A DNA stretch of 20,762 nt from a virus: positions 1-20,762 of the IMG/VR virus record IMGVR_UViG_3300037882_004258. One strand, 5' to 3'. Below the pieces are notes generated by a model, which made no database searches, was not told the origin of the DNA, and saw only the letters and a program-made list of their open reading frames with translations. How positions within the stretch are numbered: the stretch's first letter is position 1; each line of letters starts with the position of its first letter. Positions 6,328 to 14,074 of the stretch are shown here, piece by piece. Made by a program: the position numbers and the translations under genes.

Positions 6328-8355
6328 TTACGCCGCGCCTTTGGCCTTGCAGCCGCCGCGAGCGTCCTGTTTCGCCACACCGAAGTCGTGAACGCCGCGC
6401 ATCTGAATTCCGAGAGTATTGAACTCGGCGACTGCGCTCTCCACGGTCGGGTTTTCCTGACCGTTGAGAAACACAGTCTGGATCACCGGCACATCCATCG
6501 GATCGGCCAGCAGATACCACGCGGTGCTCGAACCCGTGACGGTCGCACCGCCGATGGTCGTGCGCTGCAAGTACCGGCTCGCGACAGGCGTGAACAGCCC
6601 TGCGTGAGGATTGGCCGTGCCATACAGCGTTGATGCTGTCGTGTCGCGGATTTCCGTTGAGCGCATAAGCTGCGTTGCGGCAGTCTGAAGCGCGGTGGGC
6701 ACCAACAGAATGCGGGCGGTGTGGCCGATGATCTGGCCGTCGGTGTCGATCAACTGGTTGAACTTGTTGAGCAGGTTCGTGATGCCGTTCACGGTCAAAA
6801 GCGAGTCAACCGCGCCAACGAGGTAGTTGGAATTCCCGCTCGAAAAGAAGCTAGAATCGTCAAGGAACGCAGTCCAGAAAACTTCATTCAGCGCGTTACC
6901 AGCGCCCGCGCCCAGCTTGCGGGGGATGGTGCCCAGCGCGTTCAGATCGTCGTTGATAATCATCGTGCGGTCGATGTTCAGCATCAAGCCGTAGGTCTGA
7001 GCGGCGTTGGTGTAGCTCTGGTTGCCGAGTGTGCCGTTTTTGATCGTACCGCCGGGGGCCACGCGCTGATAAGTGCCAGCGCCGGTCAGCCGGTAGGACG
7101 TCATGGTTTTAAAATCGGGAACGGTGGCGATCTGTGAAATCTGACGCCACGCCTGTTCGGTGAAATTGAAACCAGCCAGCAGGAACTTGTTGGCGATGTT
7201 CGAGAGAATCCCGCCGATGTCGATGTTGCTCGACGCCTGAATTCCGTAACCGAAAGCGGCCCGCTGGATTTCCAGTTCATTGCCGCCGAACTGAGCCTTT
7301 TTGTATCCGTTGGCCCAGGCAGCCTGAAGCATCAGATGCTGAATGCCAAGCCCGGTCTTGAATGCGCGGTGTGACGCTTCGAGCGTTTCCGGTTTGTAAA
7401 CTTTTTCGATGTCGGGCATTTTGACGCGCTGAGCCATCGAGCATTCGAGAAGCGAAGACTCGATCTTCGGCGTCTCGATGATGATCGCGTTGGGCGCGGC
7501 GGGGCGACTGGCGCGGAGAACGGTCAGCGCGAACTCGCCGGGGGTGGATTTGTTTTTGATCGCGGCTGCGCGGATCTCAGACGCGTTCGGCAGCGAGCAT
7601 TCCAGCGCGTTGATCTCGGTGATGCGATTCTGTTCGGCGACGGCCTCTGCGTTAATCTGCTCAGCAGTTTTCACCGGGGCTGCATTTGCCTGCACAATAA
7701 CCGGAGCGGGCGTGTTCGGCTGATTGCCCGCATTGGGCTCAGTTCCGGTCACGGGCGCGGCGGGGTCACGATGGATTCTCAAAACAGCCTCCTTCGCGGC
7801 ATTCGCCGCAATCGTTGCACTGGTTGTAGGGTCGGCTCCGAGTTCGGTCAGCGAGACCTCCATCAGAGTTGTCTTGGCCGCAATATATAACGGCCCCGCA
7901 AAAGTTTGTCCATTAATTTTCGCGCTGCCGGTTTCCGGCACATACACAATTTCGTTGATTGAACAACCAACCGAGGCTTGCCAAGGGAAACCGTTTTTCG
8001 CAGAATTCACCACATCGGCAGCGTAAACAGTGTCGCGGGAAATCAGCCCCGAACACATCAGCGTTTTGCCGTCGTTGGTGAACGAGTTGAGGTGGCCAAC
8101 ACCCTGATCGCGGGAATGTTCCAGACGAATCGGGATGGAGTTTGACGGAATCGACATGCCCGCCAAATCGATCACAACGGGCGTCCCGCTGAATCCCATC
8201 GGATTCATTTTTCCGCCGTTGTAGGCGTTCATTGAAATTTTCGGAACGGCCTTAGTGCCGGTTGCAGCGTCGGGCGCGAACGCCTCGATTGTCGCGGCAC
8301 ATGTCAGCGCCATCGGAGACAATTTACTCACGTCGATTTTATTCGTGATCGTCAT
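6328..8355 (-). CDS. Prohead protease fused to major capsid protein
   Basis: A 675-residue protein. Residues about 60-190 match the HK97-type prohead serine protease: a catalytic-type His80 in RLEHSRD, a Ser128 in WQASVGCS, and the conserved EVSLTELGAD strand. Residues about 200-310 are a low-complexity, Ala/Pro and Glu-rich linker likely acting as scaffold or delta domain. Residues about 320-675 resemble the Mu gpT/HK97-fold capsid protein (VYKPETLEASHRAFKTG, then IQHLMLQAAW, QRAAFGYGIQASSNID, TMIINDDLNALGTIPRKLG). The protein therefore carries protease, scaffold and shell in one chain and must cut itself during maturation, as in other known protease-capsid fusions. The ATG at 8355 overlaps the portal stop by 17 nt. 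The fusion has no internal stop, so it is one polypeptide. Confidence 0.85.
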   Translation of the reverse strand: MTITNKIDVSKLSPMALTCAATIEAFAPDAATGTKAVPKISMNAYNGGKMNPMGFSGTPVVIDLAGMSIPSNSIPIRLEHSRDQGVGHLNSFTNDGKTLMCSGLISRDTVYAADVVNSAKNGFPWQASVGCSINEIVYVPETGSAKINGQTFAGPLYIAAKTTLMEVSLTELGADPTTSATIAANAAKEAVLRIHRDPAAPVTGTEPNAGNQPNTPAPVIVQANAAPVKTAEQINAEAVAEQNRITEINALECSLPNASEIRAAAIKNKSTPGEFALTVLRASRPAAPNAIIIETPKIESSLLECSMAQRVKMPDIEKVYKPETLEASHRAFKTGLGIQHLMLQAAWANGYKKAQFGGNELEIQRAAFGYGIQASSNIDIGGILSNIANKFLLAGFNFTEQAWRQISQIATVPDFKTMTSYRLTGAGTYQRVAPGGTIKNGTLGNQSYTNAAQTYGLMLNIDRTMIINDDLNALGTIPRKLGAGAGNALNEVFWTAFLDDSSFFSSGNSNYLVGAVDSLLTVNGITNLLNKFNQLIDTDGQIIGHTARILLVPTALQTAATQLMRSTEIRDTTASTLYGTANPHAGLFTPVASRYLQRTTIGGATVTGSSTAWYLLADPMDVPVIQTVFLNGQENPTVESAVAEFNTLGIQMRGVHDFGVAKQDARGGCKAKGAA

Positions 8356-9832
8356 TTAAAGGCTCCTCAATTTCTGCGTTTTCGGCGGGTGTTTTTGATT
8401 GTGAAATGGCCAGCGGATTCATACCGGGATTGGCAACCGGCAATTCAATGCCGAGCAGTTTGGCGCGGGCCTGTTCTTTCGCGATCTGGTTGAACTGCGT
8501 TTCCCAATCGAGGCCGTCGCGGGCATACTCCTGCGCGTAGGTCGTGGTGCGCGATGCCAGCCTGGTCGATTGCGCCGTCGCCTCTTTCGCCGGGTCAACA
8601 TGCTGCGTACCGGCCCAAAACCATTGGTGCGCCACATCGACGGCACCGGCATCGATACCTGAAATGTAACCCGGAATGTATGACGCCTCTTTCAACCACG
8701 CCGAAAAAACGCGGTCGAGAATGTCGTCGATCATGCACTCGCGCTCGACTTTCAGACTCTTGTAATACGTCTGGTGGTCGAGGCGCCCGCTTGCGTAATT
8801 GTACGTGCTGGAATTTCCTGCCGCGACATTGAACGGCATGTTCATGCACCGTGCGATTTCGCCGATGATTTCGTTCTTGAAGTCCTTGTATGCATCCACC
8901 GGCTGCGCGGCTTGCATCTGCGTAATGCCCCAGCCAGCAGGCAGCGTAACCCAGGCATTACGCTGCACATTCAACACGGTGTCTTTTGAAACCGTCGCGC
9001 CTTCATCCTCGACTACCTGTGCCAAATCGGTGTGCACGATTCCGGCGACATTTGACGCCGCGCGGGCGGTGTCGAGAACAGATTGACTGTACTGCCGGAG
9101 TTGCGCGAACAGCCCGAGCGCGGGCGTAATTTCAGGGATGCCGCGCATTTGTCCGGGGCGTGTTGCGCGGAAATAATGCAGCATAAAATCCGGTGAAATT
9201 GTGTCGTAACCGGTGGCGATTCCCATTCCCCAATAATCGCCGGGGTGGTGTTTCAAAACGTGCCATTCGATCACGTTTCCGAGGTCGTCAAACTTCATAC
9301 CGTCCACCGCGTTCGGCGTGAAAATGGTGGCCGTCCAGCTGCTGGCCACCTGGTCAGCCTCGATCAGTTTCACGTCCAACTGAACCGGTGTTTTAATTTT
9401 CGGATTGTTCACCAAAACGCCGAAAGCCTCGCCATCCTGCGAGCGGCAAATCCGCATGAGCCTCAGTTTCGCGGCAAGCCCAATCGCGTTTGACCAGCGG
9501 TAAAATTCGCGCTCAATTTTGGTGTTTAAATCTGTATTGGCGGTCTGCACCTGAAGGCGGGGGCCGGTGCCGATGGTGTCGTTGGCCAGCGTCTGTACAA
9601 TTCCGTAGGCGTATGAGTTGTTCGCCACCTCGTGCCGCGCCCGCATTCGTAACGTGCGGCGCACGGGCGCGGACGTGGCGACGTTTGCGGATAGCGCGTC
9701 GGCGTCGGCCCAGTGTTGCACATTGTTGGATGTGGTTTGCGCCGCGTCGAAGCGGGCCTCCACGCGGTTGCGCGGGGCGAATGCCGAGGAAATGCGGGCG
9801 GCGATGTTGCGGGCGGTTTGCGCGATTTTCAT
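8339..9832 (-). CDS. Portal protein (lambda family)
   Basis: A 497-residue protein. The start MKIAQTARNIAARISSAF, then SANVATSAPVRRTLRMRARHEVANNSYAYGIVQTLANDTIGTG, the PGQMRGIPEITPAL segment, and the NMPFNVAAGNSSTYNYASGRLDHQTYYKSL segment are the hallmark regions of lambda-type portals. The portal forms the dodecameric channel at one capsid vertex through which DNA enters and leaves and to which the terminase docks. Length is usual for the family. The C-terminal tail is acidic and disordered-looking (EIEEPLNDDHE). It follows the gpW-like gene directly (stop 9834, start 9832) and overlaps the protease-capsid start, so the three are one translational unit. Confidence 0.92.
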   Translation of the reverse strand: MKIAQTARNIAARISSAFAPRNRVEARFDAAQTTSNNVQHWADADALSANVATSAPVRRTLRMRARHEVANNSYAYGIVQTLANDTIGTGPRLQVQTANTDLNTKIEREFYRWSNAIGLAAKLRLMRICRSQDGEAFGVLVNNPKIKTPVQLDVKLIEADQVASSWTATIFTPNAVDGMKFDDLGNVIEWHVLKHHPGDYWGMGIATGYDTISPDFMLHYFRATRPGQMRGIPEITPALGLFAQLRQYSQSVLDTARAASNVAGIVHTDLAQVVEDEGATVSKDTVLNVQRNAWVTLPAGWGITQMQAAQPVDAYKDFKNEIIGEIARCMNMPFNVAAGNSSTYNYASGRLDHQTYYKSLKVERECMIDDILDRVFSAWLKEASYIPGYISGIDAGAVDVAHQWFWAGTQHVDPAKEATAQSTRLASRTTTYAQEYARDGLDWETQFNQIAKEQARAKLLGIELPVANPGMNPLAISQSKTPAENAEIEEPLNDDHE

Positions 9833-9833
9833 T

Positions 9834-10037
9834 TTAGCGGACGCACCCCGGCGGTGAGATTTGCTGCCAGAGAACGCCGCCAGATTTCAACCTGCCAGCC
9901 GCTTTTTTGGTGAGATATTCATCCGCCGCGATGAGGTCGGGGATCGGGTGGGACTCGGCTTTGCGCCCGTCAATTTCAATGCGTTTCGGGTCTGTCGCGG
10001 CGGTCGGGAGCGCCGTTTCGATTGCACTTACAGCCAT
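9834..10037 (-). CDS. gpW-like small head-tail connector protein
   Basis: A 67-residue protein beginning MAVSAIETALPTAATDPKR and ending GVLWQQISPPGCVR. Its size, the position between the terminase and portal genes, and the helix-beta-helix look with a C-terminal 'ISPPG' tail fit the lambda gpW-type proteins that plug the portal channel and prepare it for the tail. In many lambda-like genomes a protein with a similar PPG ending directly precedes the portal. RBS AAAGGGG lies about 8 nt before the ATG. It is the first gene after the terminator of the inserted small unit, so it needs its own promoter. Confidence 0.68.
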   Translation of the reverse strand: MAVSAIETALPTAATDPKRIEIDGRKAESHPIPDLIAADEYLTKKAAGRLKSGGVLWQQISPPGCVR

Positions 10038-10061
10038 TTCTCACGCCCCTTTCATGGTCGC

Positions 10062-10089
10062 ATAATCTCTGAAACGGCTTTTTTTTCAA
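10062..10089 (-). promoter_or_regulatory. Candidate promoter for the head operon (weak)
   Basis: TTGAAA (10089-10084), exactly 16 nt spacer, then GATTAT (10067-10062), placed between the terminator of the inserted unit and the gpW-like start at 10037. The 16-nt spacer matches the other promoters of the window, but the -10 is poor and the CGTATA dyad is absent. Without some promoter here the strong terminator at 10099-10124 would cut off the head genes. Confidence 0.35.
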
Positions 10090-10098
10090 ATATAAAAC

Positions 10099-10124
10099 AA
10101 AAAAAGCCCGCTAAAAAGCGGGCC
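10099..10124 (-). terminator. Rho-independent terminator
   Basis: GCCCGC (10123... minus strand) pairs with GCGGGC across a six-base loop (plus-strand arms 10106-10111 and 10118-10123), followed on the minus strand by seven T (10105-10099). Ends the small inserted unit. The plus-strand side has CCTTTTAA after the stem, so it is weaker in that direction. Confidence 0.85.
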
Positions 10125-10130
10125 TTTTAA

Positions 10131-10185
10131 GGCTAATTTTTAAGGCCGTTTCCGGCACGACCGTATAGCTCCGGTCTATTTAGCC
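10131..10185 (-). other. Structured RNA at the 3' end of the inserted small gene
   Basis: In the minus-strand transcript, GGCTAA (10185-10180, in the last codons of the 74-residue gene) can pair with TTAGCC (10136-10131). It encloses two hairpins: GACCG...CGGTC (10176-10172 with 10163-10159, eight-base loop) and GCCG-GAAA-CGGC (10156-10145) with a GNRA tetraloop. A three-way junction of this kind directly before a terminator may serve mRNA stability or be a regulatory RNA. The pairings are seen; the role is unknown. Confidence 0.45.
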
Positions 10186-10400
10186 TGTTTCTTTTCCAAA
10201 ATCTTCAAAGCCGCGTTGGATGCCTTGGTTGGTGTCGCGCAGTAACCGCTTTTCCCGCTGTAGACTCCGCCGATGTAAACGCTTGCCGCCCAAGGACGAA
10301 CGTTTCCAGACCAAGCATAAACGGCGATGAATGTTTCGTTCTCTGCGCGTTTTTTCTGAATTTCATCAAAAGGCAGGTTTGTGTATGTTTTGGCGTCCAT
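10176..10400 (-). CDS. Small unknown protein in an independent unit between terL and the head genes (moron-like)
   Basis: From ATG 10400, with AGGAG eight nt upstream, it encodes 74 residues beginning MDAKTYTNLPFDEIQKK. An in-frame ATG at 10442 would lie at the predicted transcription start and is rejected. The region PWAASVYIGGVYSGKSGYC followed by TPTKASNAALKILEKK has the spacing of the second half of a dsRNA-binding domain (two strands, then a helix with Lys and Ala-Ala), but this likeness is by eye and weak. I do not recognise a family. It has its own promoter (10448-10475), leader hairpin and terminator and breaks the usual terminase-gpW order, the definition of a phage 'moron'. It shares its promoter type with the accessory genes of the right half. 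Confidence 0.75.
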   Translation of the reverse strand: MDAKTYTNLPFDEIQKKRAENETFIAVYAWSGNVRPWAASVYIGGVYSGKSGYCATPTKASNAALKILEKKQAK

Positions 10401-10419
10401 CTTTGCGTCTCCTGTTTTC

Positions 10420-10438
10420 GGGTCGCTTCTTGCGTCCC
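10420..10438 (-). promoter_or_regulatory. 5' leader hairpin of the inserted small gene
   Basis: GGGACGC (10438-10432), loop AAGAA, GCGACCC (10426-10420): six pairs with one A-A mismatch. It starts about ten nt after the -10 box, so it would sit at the very 5' end of the mRNA. The same place holds a similar stem in four other leaders, with changed but still pairing bases, suggesting selection for the fold. Confidence 0.6.
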
Positions 10439-10447
10439 ACATGAATC

Positions 10448-10475
10448 AATATATACGCGGCTTAGTTAAATACAA
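10448..10475 (-). promoter_or_regulatory. Promoter of the inserted small gene (shared type)
   Basis: -35 TTGTAT (10475-10470), 16-nt spacer ending CCGCGTA, -10 TATATT (10453-10448). It lies 30-60 nt beyond the terminase stop. Belongs to the promoter family of 13237, 14906, 16348, 16493, 17496 and 18651. Confidence 0.75.
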
Positions 10476-10506
10476 TATCTTTTTATGCGGATTTTCAGAT
10501 TTATTT

Positions 10507-12786
10507 TCAAAACCCGGATGCGATGCTCTGCCTGATCGAGTTCATGTCGACCGCAACTTTTTTCTTTTTGGTCGTCGCACCGCTGCCGATTTCCGCCAGC
10601 GTCGCGCCCTGGATTGCCGCGCCAACGGCACAACCTACCACGCAATCCAGCCAATGATTGTCACCGCCACCCGGACGCAATTTCCATTCGTCGACCACGC
10701 GCCCGCGTCCCGTTGTGCGGATTCGATATTCCGCAGTGAGGTGATCTGCAAAACACTGGTGGTTGATTCTCTTGTCACCGAAAATGCTCAGGTTTGCCCG
10801 GTCGCCCAGTGCGGTGGCGAATCGTGAGAAGATGAATGACTTCCAATAATTCGTATCGAAAACAACGTGCCGCACTTCGCGCTTGTCTTTGATTGGAATG
10901 CGCCAGTTGATGCCCGTCCGCTCACCCGGTTTTTTCGTGTAGTCGCCAAACGGTTTGGAACTCGCACCGACATACTTTCCGTGACTCGGAATCAGCACAG
11001 ACGAGAATTCGCTCTGTTTACAAAATTTGTAAATCATGTCGGTCGACGGACCCCAATTGGCGTCGATCATGCACTGGCTGATTTTCATTTTCGTTCCGTC
11101 TGTGCGCCGCCATTCGAGCGGCAACATCTGGCCCGTCAATTTCTCGAGGCCCGCGTAAATCTTTCCTTCCATGCCGTGCGTCGGGAACTCCACATCTAAA
11201 TTATTTTGCGCGTCGGCCAGCGTGAAATAATTCCGTTTCTGGTCGGGGTATGTGCCGTAATCTAAAACGTACCCGGTGAAATCCTCTGACCAGCCCACGA
11301 TTGTGTAAAACAAAAGACGCTGCTGAATGTCAATGAACATCGTGATGTAGTTCACAGACAACGGCACCTCGCCTGGTTTGTACCCGTTGGTTTTCTCCGC
11401 GATTTCGACAGCCGAAACGGTGCCGTCGAGCAATGACTTATCCTGCATCGGCTCGTTTTGGTACTCTGCAAAAAACGTCTCTTCGTCGTTGAACTTGATG
11501 TTCATGGCGAACTGCAGAGCAGAGATTTCGTTGTCGTCGAACCGTTCATCCCACGCGACTTTCGCACCCGCGTCCATCTCTGATTTGTTGGCCAGATAAA
11601 ACGCTGTGGCGTCCGCAATGTCGCGATCTGCCCGCAAACTGTCTGCGCGAATTTCCGCGTATTTCTCCCACAGTTTCATGTTGGTCGGGAATTCATAAAC
11701 CAGTTTCGTGCGCTCGCCGTTCCACACCGGATGGATGTTTTTGTTCAGGATGGTGTCTGTCACGTCACCGGGGCGAATGACAGTGCATGGCATAAAACCC
11801 GCGATCTTCCGTTTGTGGCCGGCCATGCCGAGCACCGCGCCTGAAATGATCTTCTCCCGCGTCCTGCACTGGTCTCGGCTGCGGGCACTTTCGTCCGTTT
11901 GCGGGTCGTCAACGATGACCATCTCTGGACGCATAGTCTTGCCATCTGCTGTTTGGTATTTAGCACCGCGAACACCTGCGCCTGTCAGTCCTGCCGTCTT
12001 AATGATCGCGCCGGAAGATGGTGAACCGGGGATGGTGGCCAACACGATCTCGTCTGCCCATTCGATGTGCGTCCGGTTCCCGTTGTAAACCTGGCCGAGG
12101 CATCGTTTGGAAATGCCTTCCAGTTTTTGGATCGGGTAAATCGCGGCCGGAAAATCCTCTGCCAGAAACGGGTTTGTCTCCAAGTGCATTTTGATCGCGT
12201 CGAGCAGTTGTTCGGCGTGATCTGACGACGGCCCGATAACGACCACGAACTTTCGGTGGCCGTAGAGCACAGACCAGACGGCAGCGCACTCTGACATGCT
12301 TGTTTTGCCGGATCCGCGAGGCATGGCGAATGCGAACAGCCCGCCGCGCAAAACGGCATTCTCGATTTTCCCGATCACGCGCAGGTGGTCGGGCGACCAC
12401 CCCATGTAAAACATTTGCGGAAAATAGTTCTCACAAAACGCCTGAAAACTTTCGCGACATTTCTCGCGCCGTTCCGGGTTTTTGATTTCGGGAATGTCGC
12501 CAATGTCGCGGGCGGCCTGTGACGCAATTTTCTGTTTTAACGCTTGGTCAGCTTTGTGCTGTTCGTAGGATTTTCCATCGGGTTTATCGTGCCGCGTTGT
12601 CAACAGCCAAGCAAAATATTTCGGCAGATTAAATGTCTTGCCTGCACCAATTCTGAAACCTGCTTTGTCTTTGTGATTTTCGAGATTCTGTTTTGATGTG
12701 ACAGATCCAATCTGTGTGGAATTCAGAATCTGCGTGAGTTCGCGGGATGTCAGATTCAGCGGGTCGATTTTCTTTTCTGCCGCCAT
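10507..12786 (-). CDS. terL: Terminase large subunit (with N-terminal small-terminase-like domain)
   Basis: A 759-residue packaging motor. Walker A-like PRGSGKTS lies at 156-163, Walker B MVIVDDPQTDE at 289-299. The C-terminal nuclease shows acidic residues in FIDIQQ (Asp486), MIDANWG (Asp575) and GGDNHWLDC (709-715), the last typical of GpA-like terminases. It cuts concatemeric DNA and pumps it into the prohead through the portal. Residues about 10-65 form an extra domain with SKQNLENHKDKAGFR...FNLPKYFAWL, similar in layout to the stand-alone protein encoded just upstream (12790-13011), so a small-terminase-like DNA-binding domain seems to be attached. The ATG at 12786 follows the upstream TAA by 3 nt. 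Full length. Confidence 0.93.
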   Translation of the reverse strand: MAAEKKIDPLNLTSRELTQILNSTQIGSVTSKQNLENHKDKAGFRIGAGKTFNLPKYFAWLLTTRHDKPDGKSYEQHKADQALKQKIASQAARDIGDIPEIKNPERREKCRESFQAFCENYFPQMFYMGWSPDHLRVIGKIENAVLRGGLFAFAMPRGSGKTSMSECAAVWSVLYGHRKFVVVIGPSSDHAEQLLDAIKMHLETNPFLAEDFPAAIYPIQKLEGISKRCLGQVYNGNRTHIEWADEIVLATIPGSPSSGAIIKTAGLTGAGVRGAKYQTADGKTMRPEMVIVDDPQTDESARSRDQCRTREKIISGAVLGMAGHKRKIAGFMPCTVIRPGDVTDTILNKNIHPVWNGERTKLVYEFPTNMKLWEKYAEIRADSLRADRDIADATAFYLANKSEMDAGAKVAWDERFDDNEISALQFAMNIKFNDEETFFAEYQNEPMQDKSLLDGTVSAVEIAEKTNGYKPGEVPLSVNYITMFIDIQQRLLFYTIVGWSEDFTGYVLDYGTYPDQKRNYFTLADAQNNLDVEFPTHGMEGKIYAGLEKLTGQMLPLEWRRTDGTKMKISQCMIDANWGPSTDMIYKFCKQSEFSSVLIPSHGKYVGASSKPFGDYTKKPGERTGINWRIPIKDKREVRHVVFDTNYWKSFIFSRFATALGDRANLSIFGDKRINHQCFADHLTAEYRIRTTGRGRVVDEWKLRPGGGDNHWLDCVVGCAVGAAIQGATLAEIGSGATTKKKKVAVDMNSIRQSIASGF

Positions 12787-12789
12787 GTT

Positions 12790-13011
12790 TTATCCGCGTT
12801 GGCGCAGGCCATTTCCGACAAGCCACGCGCAATAATGAAGAATGTTCACAGTCCCGTCACCGTTGGCGGGCGCACCCGATTCAATGTCGTCGCGAATCAT
12901 CCGTTCGGTGATTTCAAACTGGCCACCGTTCAGTTTGTTCACCATCGCGACCACGTCGCGGATGCGCATTGCAGACATACCGCCACCGGTTGATGGTTCT
13001 GCCGGAATCAT
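12790..13011 (-). CDS. Small terminase-like DNA-binding protein
   Basis: A 73-residue protein; internal Met12 or Met15 are alternative starts. The stretch RIRDVVAMVNKLNGGQFEITERMIRDDIESG...GDGTVNILHYCAWL reads as a winged helix-turn-helix of the kind in small terminase subunits, which recognise the packaging site and recruit the large subunit. The same pattern (helix, helix, 'SG', Gly-rich wing, 'N[IL]..Y.AWL') recurs at the N-terminus of the adjacent TerL, so the two may be paralogous domains. Its ATG directly follows the stop of the upstream gene (TAAATG). The family call is from position and pattern. Confidence 0.65.
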   Translation of the reverse strand: MIPAEPSTGGGMSAMRIRDVVAMVNKLNGGQFEITERMIRDDIESGAPANGDGTVNILHYCAWLVGNGLRQRG

Positions 13012-13212
13012 TTAGCTGGCCTTTTTCTTCGGACCGCGCCGGGGCGGGTTTGCGATCAGCGCGTCGACGTCCTCTTTGCGCACCTCGACATAATCGGGGC
13101 GACCGTCTGCGCGAATGTTTTTGCTTGGGCGTGACTTCACCAGGCCGTATCTGATCCATCCGTGCAGCCTACTTTTCGGAACACCCGCCAAACTGCCTTT
13201 AATCCATGCCAT
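13012..13212 (-). CDS. Small helix-turn-helix DNA-binding protein
   Basis: A 66-residue basic protein, MAWIKGSLAGVPKSRLHGWIRYG then ...VRKEDVDALIANPPRRGPKKKAS. The order 'GVPKSRLHGWIRYGLVKS' followed by a short wing and 'V...DVDALI' is that of MerR/excisionase-type winged helices. It is first in the packaging operon under the 13237-13264 promoter, so it could be a regulator of that operon or a second packaging factor. RBS AAAGGA lies about 10 nt before the ATG. Three DNA-binding modules in a row (this, 12790-13011 and the TerL N-terminus) are unusual. Confidence 0.65.
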   Translation of the reverse strand: MAWIKGSLAGVPKSRLHGWIRYGLVKSRPSKNIRADGRPDYVEVRKEDVDALIANPPRRGPKKKAS

Positions 13213-13236
13213 GATTTTTATTTCCTTTCAGGCGTA

Positions 13237-13264
13237 TATATATACGGATAAGTCAAAATGTCAA
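13237..13264 (-). promoter_or_regulatory. Promoter of the packaging operon
   Basis: -35 TTGACA (13264-13259, overlapping the amidotransferase stop), 16-nt spacer, -10 TATATA (13242-13237). The -10 lies inside the perfect palindrome CGTATATATATACG. The leader is short (about 20 nt) with no hairpin, unlike the accessory-gene promoters. It is the best match to a consensus sigma-70-type promoter in the window. Confidence 0.78.
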
Positions 13265-14016
13265 TTCTGAAAAAGAGTCCCGTTGTGCGGATAGAAGCTT
13301 TTCGGGTAAACATTTTCGCGATCTGCGGTGATGTGGTTCCACGAATCCGAGACAGTCAGGACGCAAACGGAGTCTTCCTTCACCGATGAAACGGTACCGC
13401 CCAAATGATCTGGAAACGACCCGAACCAAAAATCATGTTTGGATTGCCCGAAATGAATCGGGTTTCCGCGTTTTGCAATCAGAAACCTGGCGTTGTACGC
13501 TGCTCCACCCGGAGTCATATCTGGATTTGGATTCGGGAACAAACCGAGCACCGCAAGATTCCCGCGAATAACACGGATTGCATCGCGGGTGCGGGTGGCC
13601 AAGTTGCCTTTCTGGTCGATTAGCAGCCCGATCACCTCGGTGTCGCATTCCGTTTTCATTTCCAGTTCGTAGTTCTCGCACAGTTTTTCGTAATTGGAAA
13701 CGACGCCATTGTGCACGAACAGACCGTTGCGACACTTGTGCGGATGGTTGTTCTCGTTGGTCTCAGGGTCGCCGTGTGTGGCGTACCGGCAATGCCCGAT
13801 GACAGCGAGCGCGTGTTCGCAGCGGTCGATATCCGAAATATCATCGGTCACCGCGCCGGGCCGTTTGAACGAATTGAGATTGCCCGACTGGTCAATCCAC
13901 GCGAGGCCAAACGCGTGACGCCCTCTTTCCTGCGTTTTAATCGCAATCTTGCGCAGGGTGTTCATGCAAACGGCGCGGTCGCCAGACCGCGTCAGAAACC
14001 CAAAAATGCCGCACAT
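13261..14016 (-). CDS. Class II glutamine amidotransferase (stand-alone Ntn hydrolase domain)
   Basis: A 251-residue protein starting MCGIFGFLTR. After Met removal Cys2 is the N-terminal nucleophile. Other residues of the GlmS/PurF-type glutaminase site are present: the HCRYATHG motif (75-82, Arg77), NNHPH (89-93), VHNGVVSN (101-108, oxyanion Asn103-Gly104) and ECDTEVI (Asp125). It should hydrolyse glutamine or another amide, releasing ammonia or removing an amide group. No synthase domain is attached, so the partner must be another protein; the nearby amidoligases are obvious candidates. It is the last gene of the unit started by the 14906-14933 promoter. The catalytic set looks intact, so activity is expected, but the acceptor is unknown. 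Confidence 0.9.
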   Translation of the reverse strand: MCGIFGFLTRSGDRAVCMNTLRKIAIKTQERGRHAFGLAWIDQSGNLNSFKRPGAVTDDISDIDRCEHALAVIGHCRYATHGDPETNENNHPHKCRNGLFVHNGVVSNYEKLCENYELEMKTECDTEVIGLLIDQKGNLATRTRDAIRVIRGNLAVLGLFPNPNPDMTPGGAAYNARFLIAKRGNPIHFGQSKHDFWFGSFPDHLGGTVSSVKEDSVCVLTVSDSWNHITADRENVYPKSFYPHNGTLFQN

Positions 14017-14036
14017 CGTTTTTCATCCTTTCCAAT

Positions 14037-14061
14037 GCCGGGCAGGCATATCCTGCCCGGC
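14037..14061 (-). other. Strong intergenic hairpin before the amidotransferase gene
   Basis: GCCGGGCAGG, loop ATATG, CCTGCCCGGC: a perfect 10-bp stem with a five-base loop in the minus transcript. No T-run follows on the minus strand; TTTTTT lies about 10 nt beyond on the plus strand. It sits between the 14075 stop and the ATG at 14016 and may be an mRNA-processing or stabilising element. A very similar hairpin is at 19095-19119. Confidence 0.6.
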
Positions 14062-14074
14062 GACCATTCGTTTT

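Noticed and set aside
10131-10185. Hammerhead-type ribozyme in the inserted unit (GGAAAC present)
   Set aside because: The CUGAUGA core sequence is absent, and the GAAA is explained as a tetraloop.
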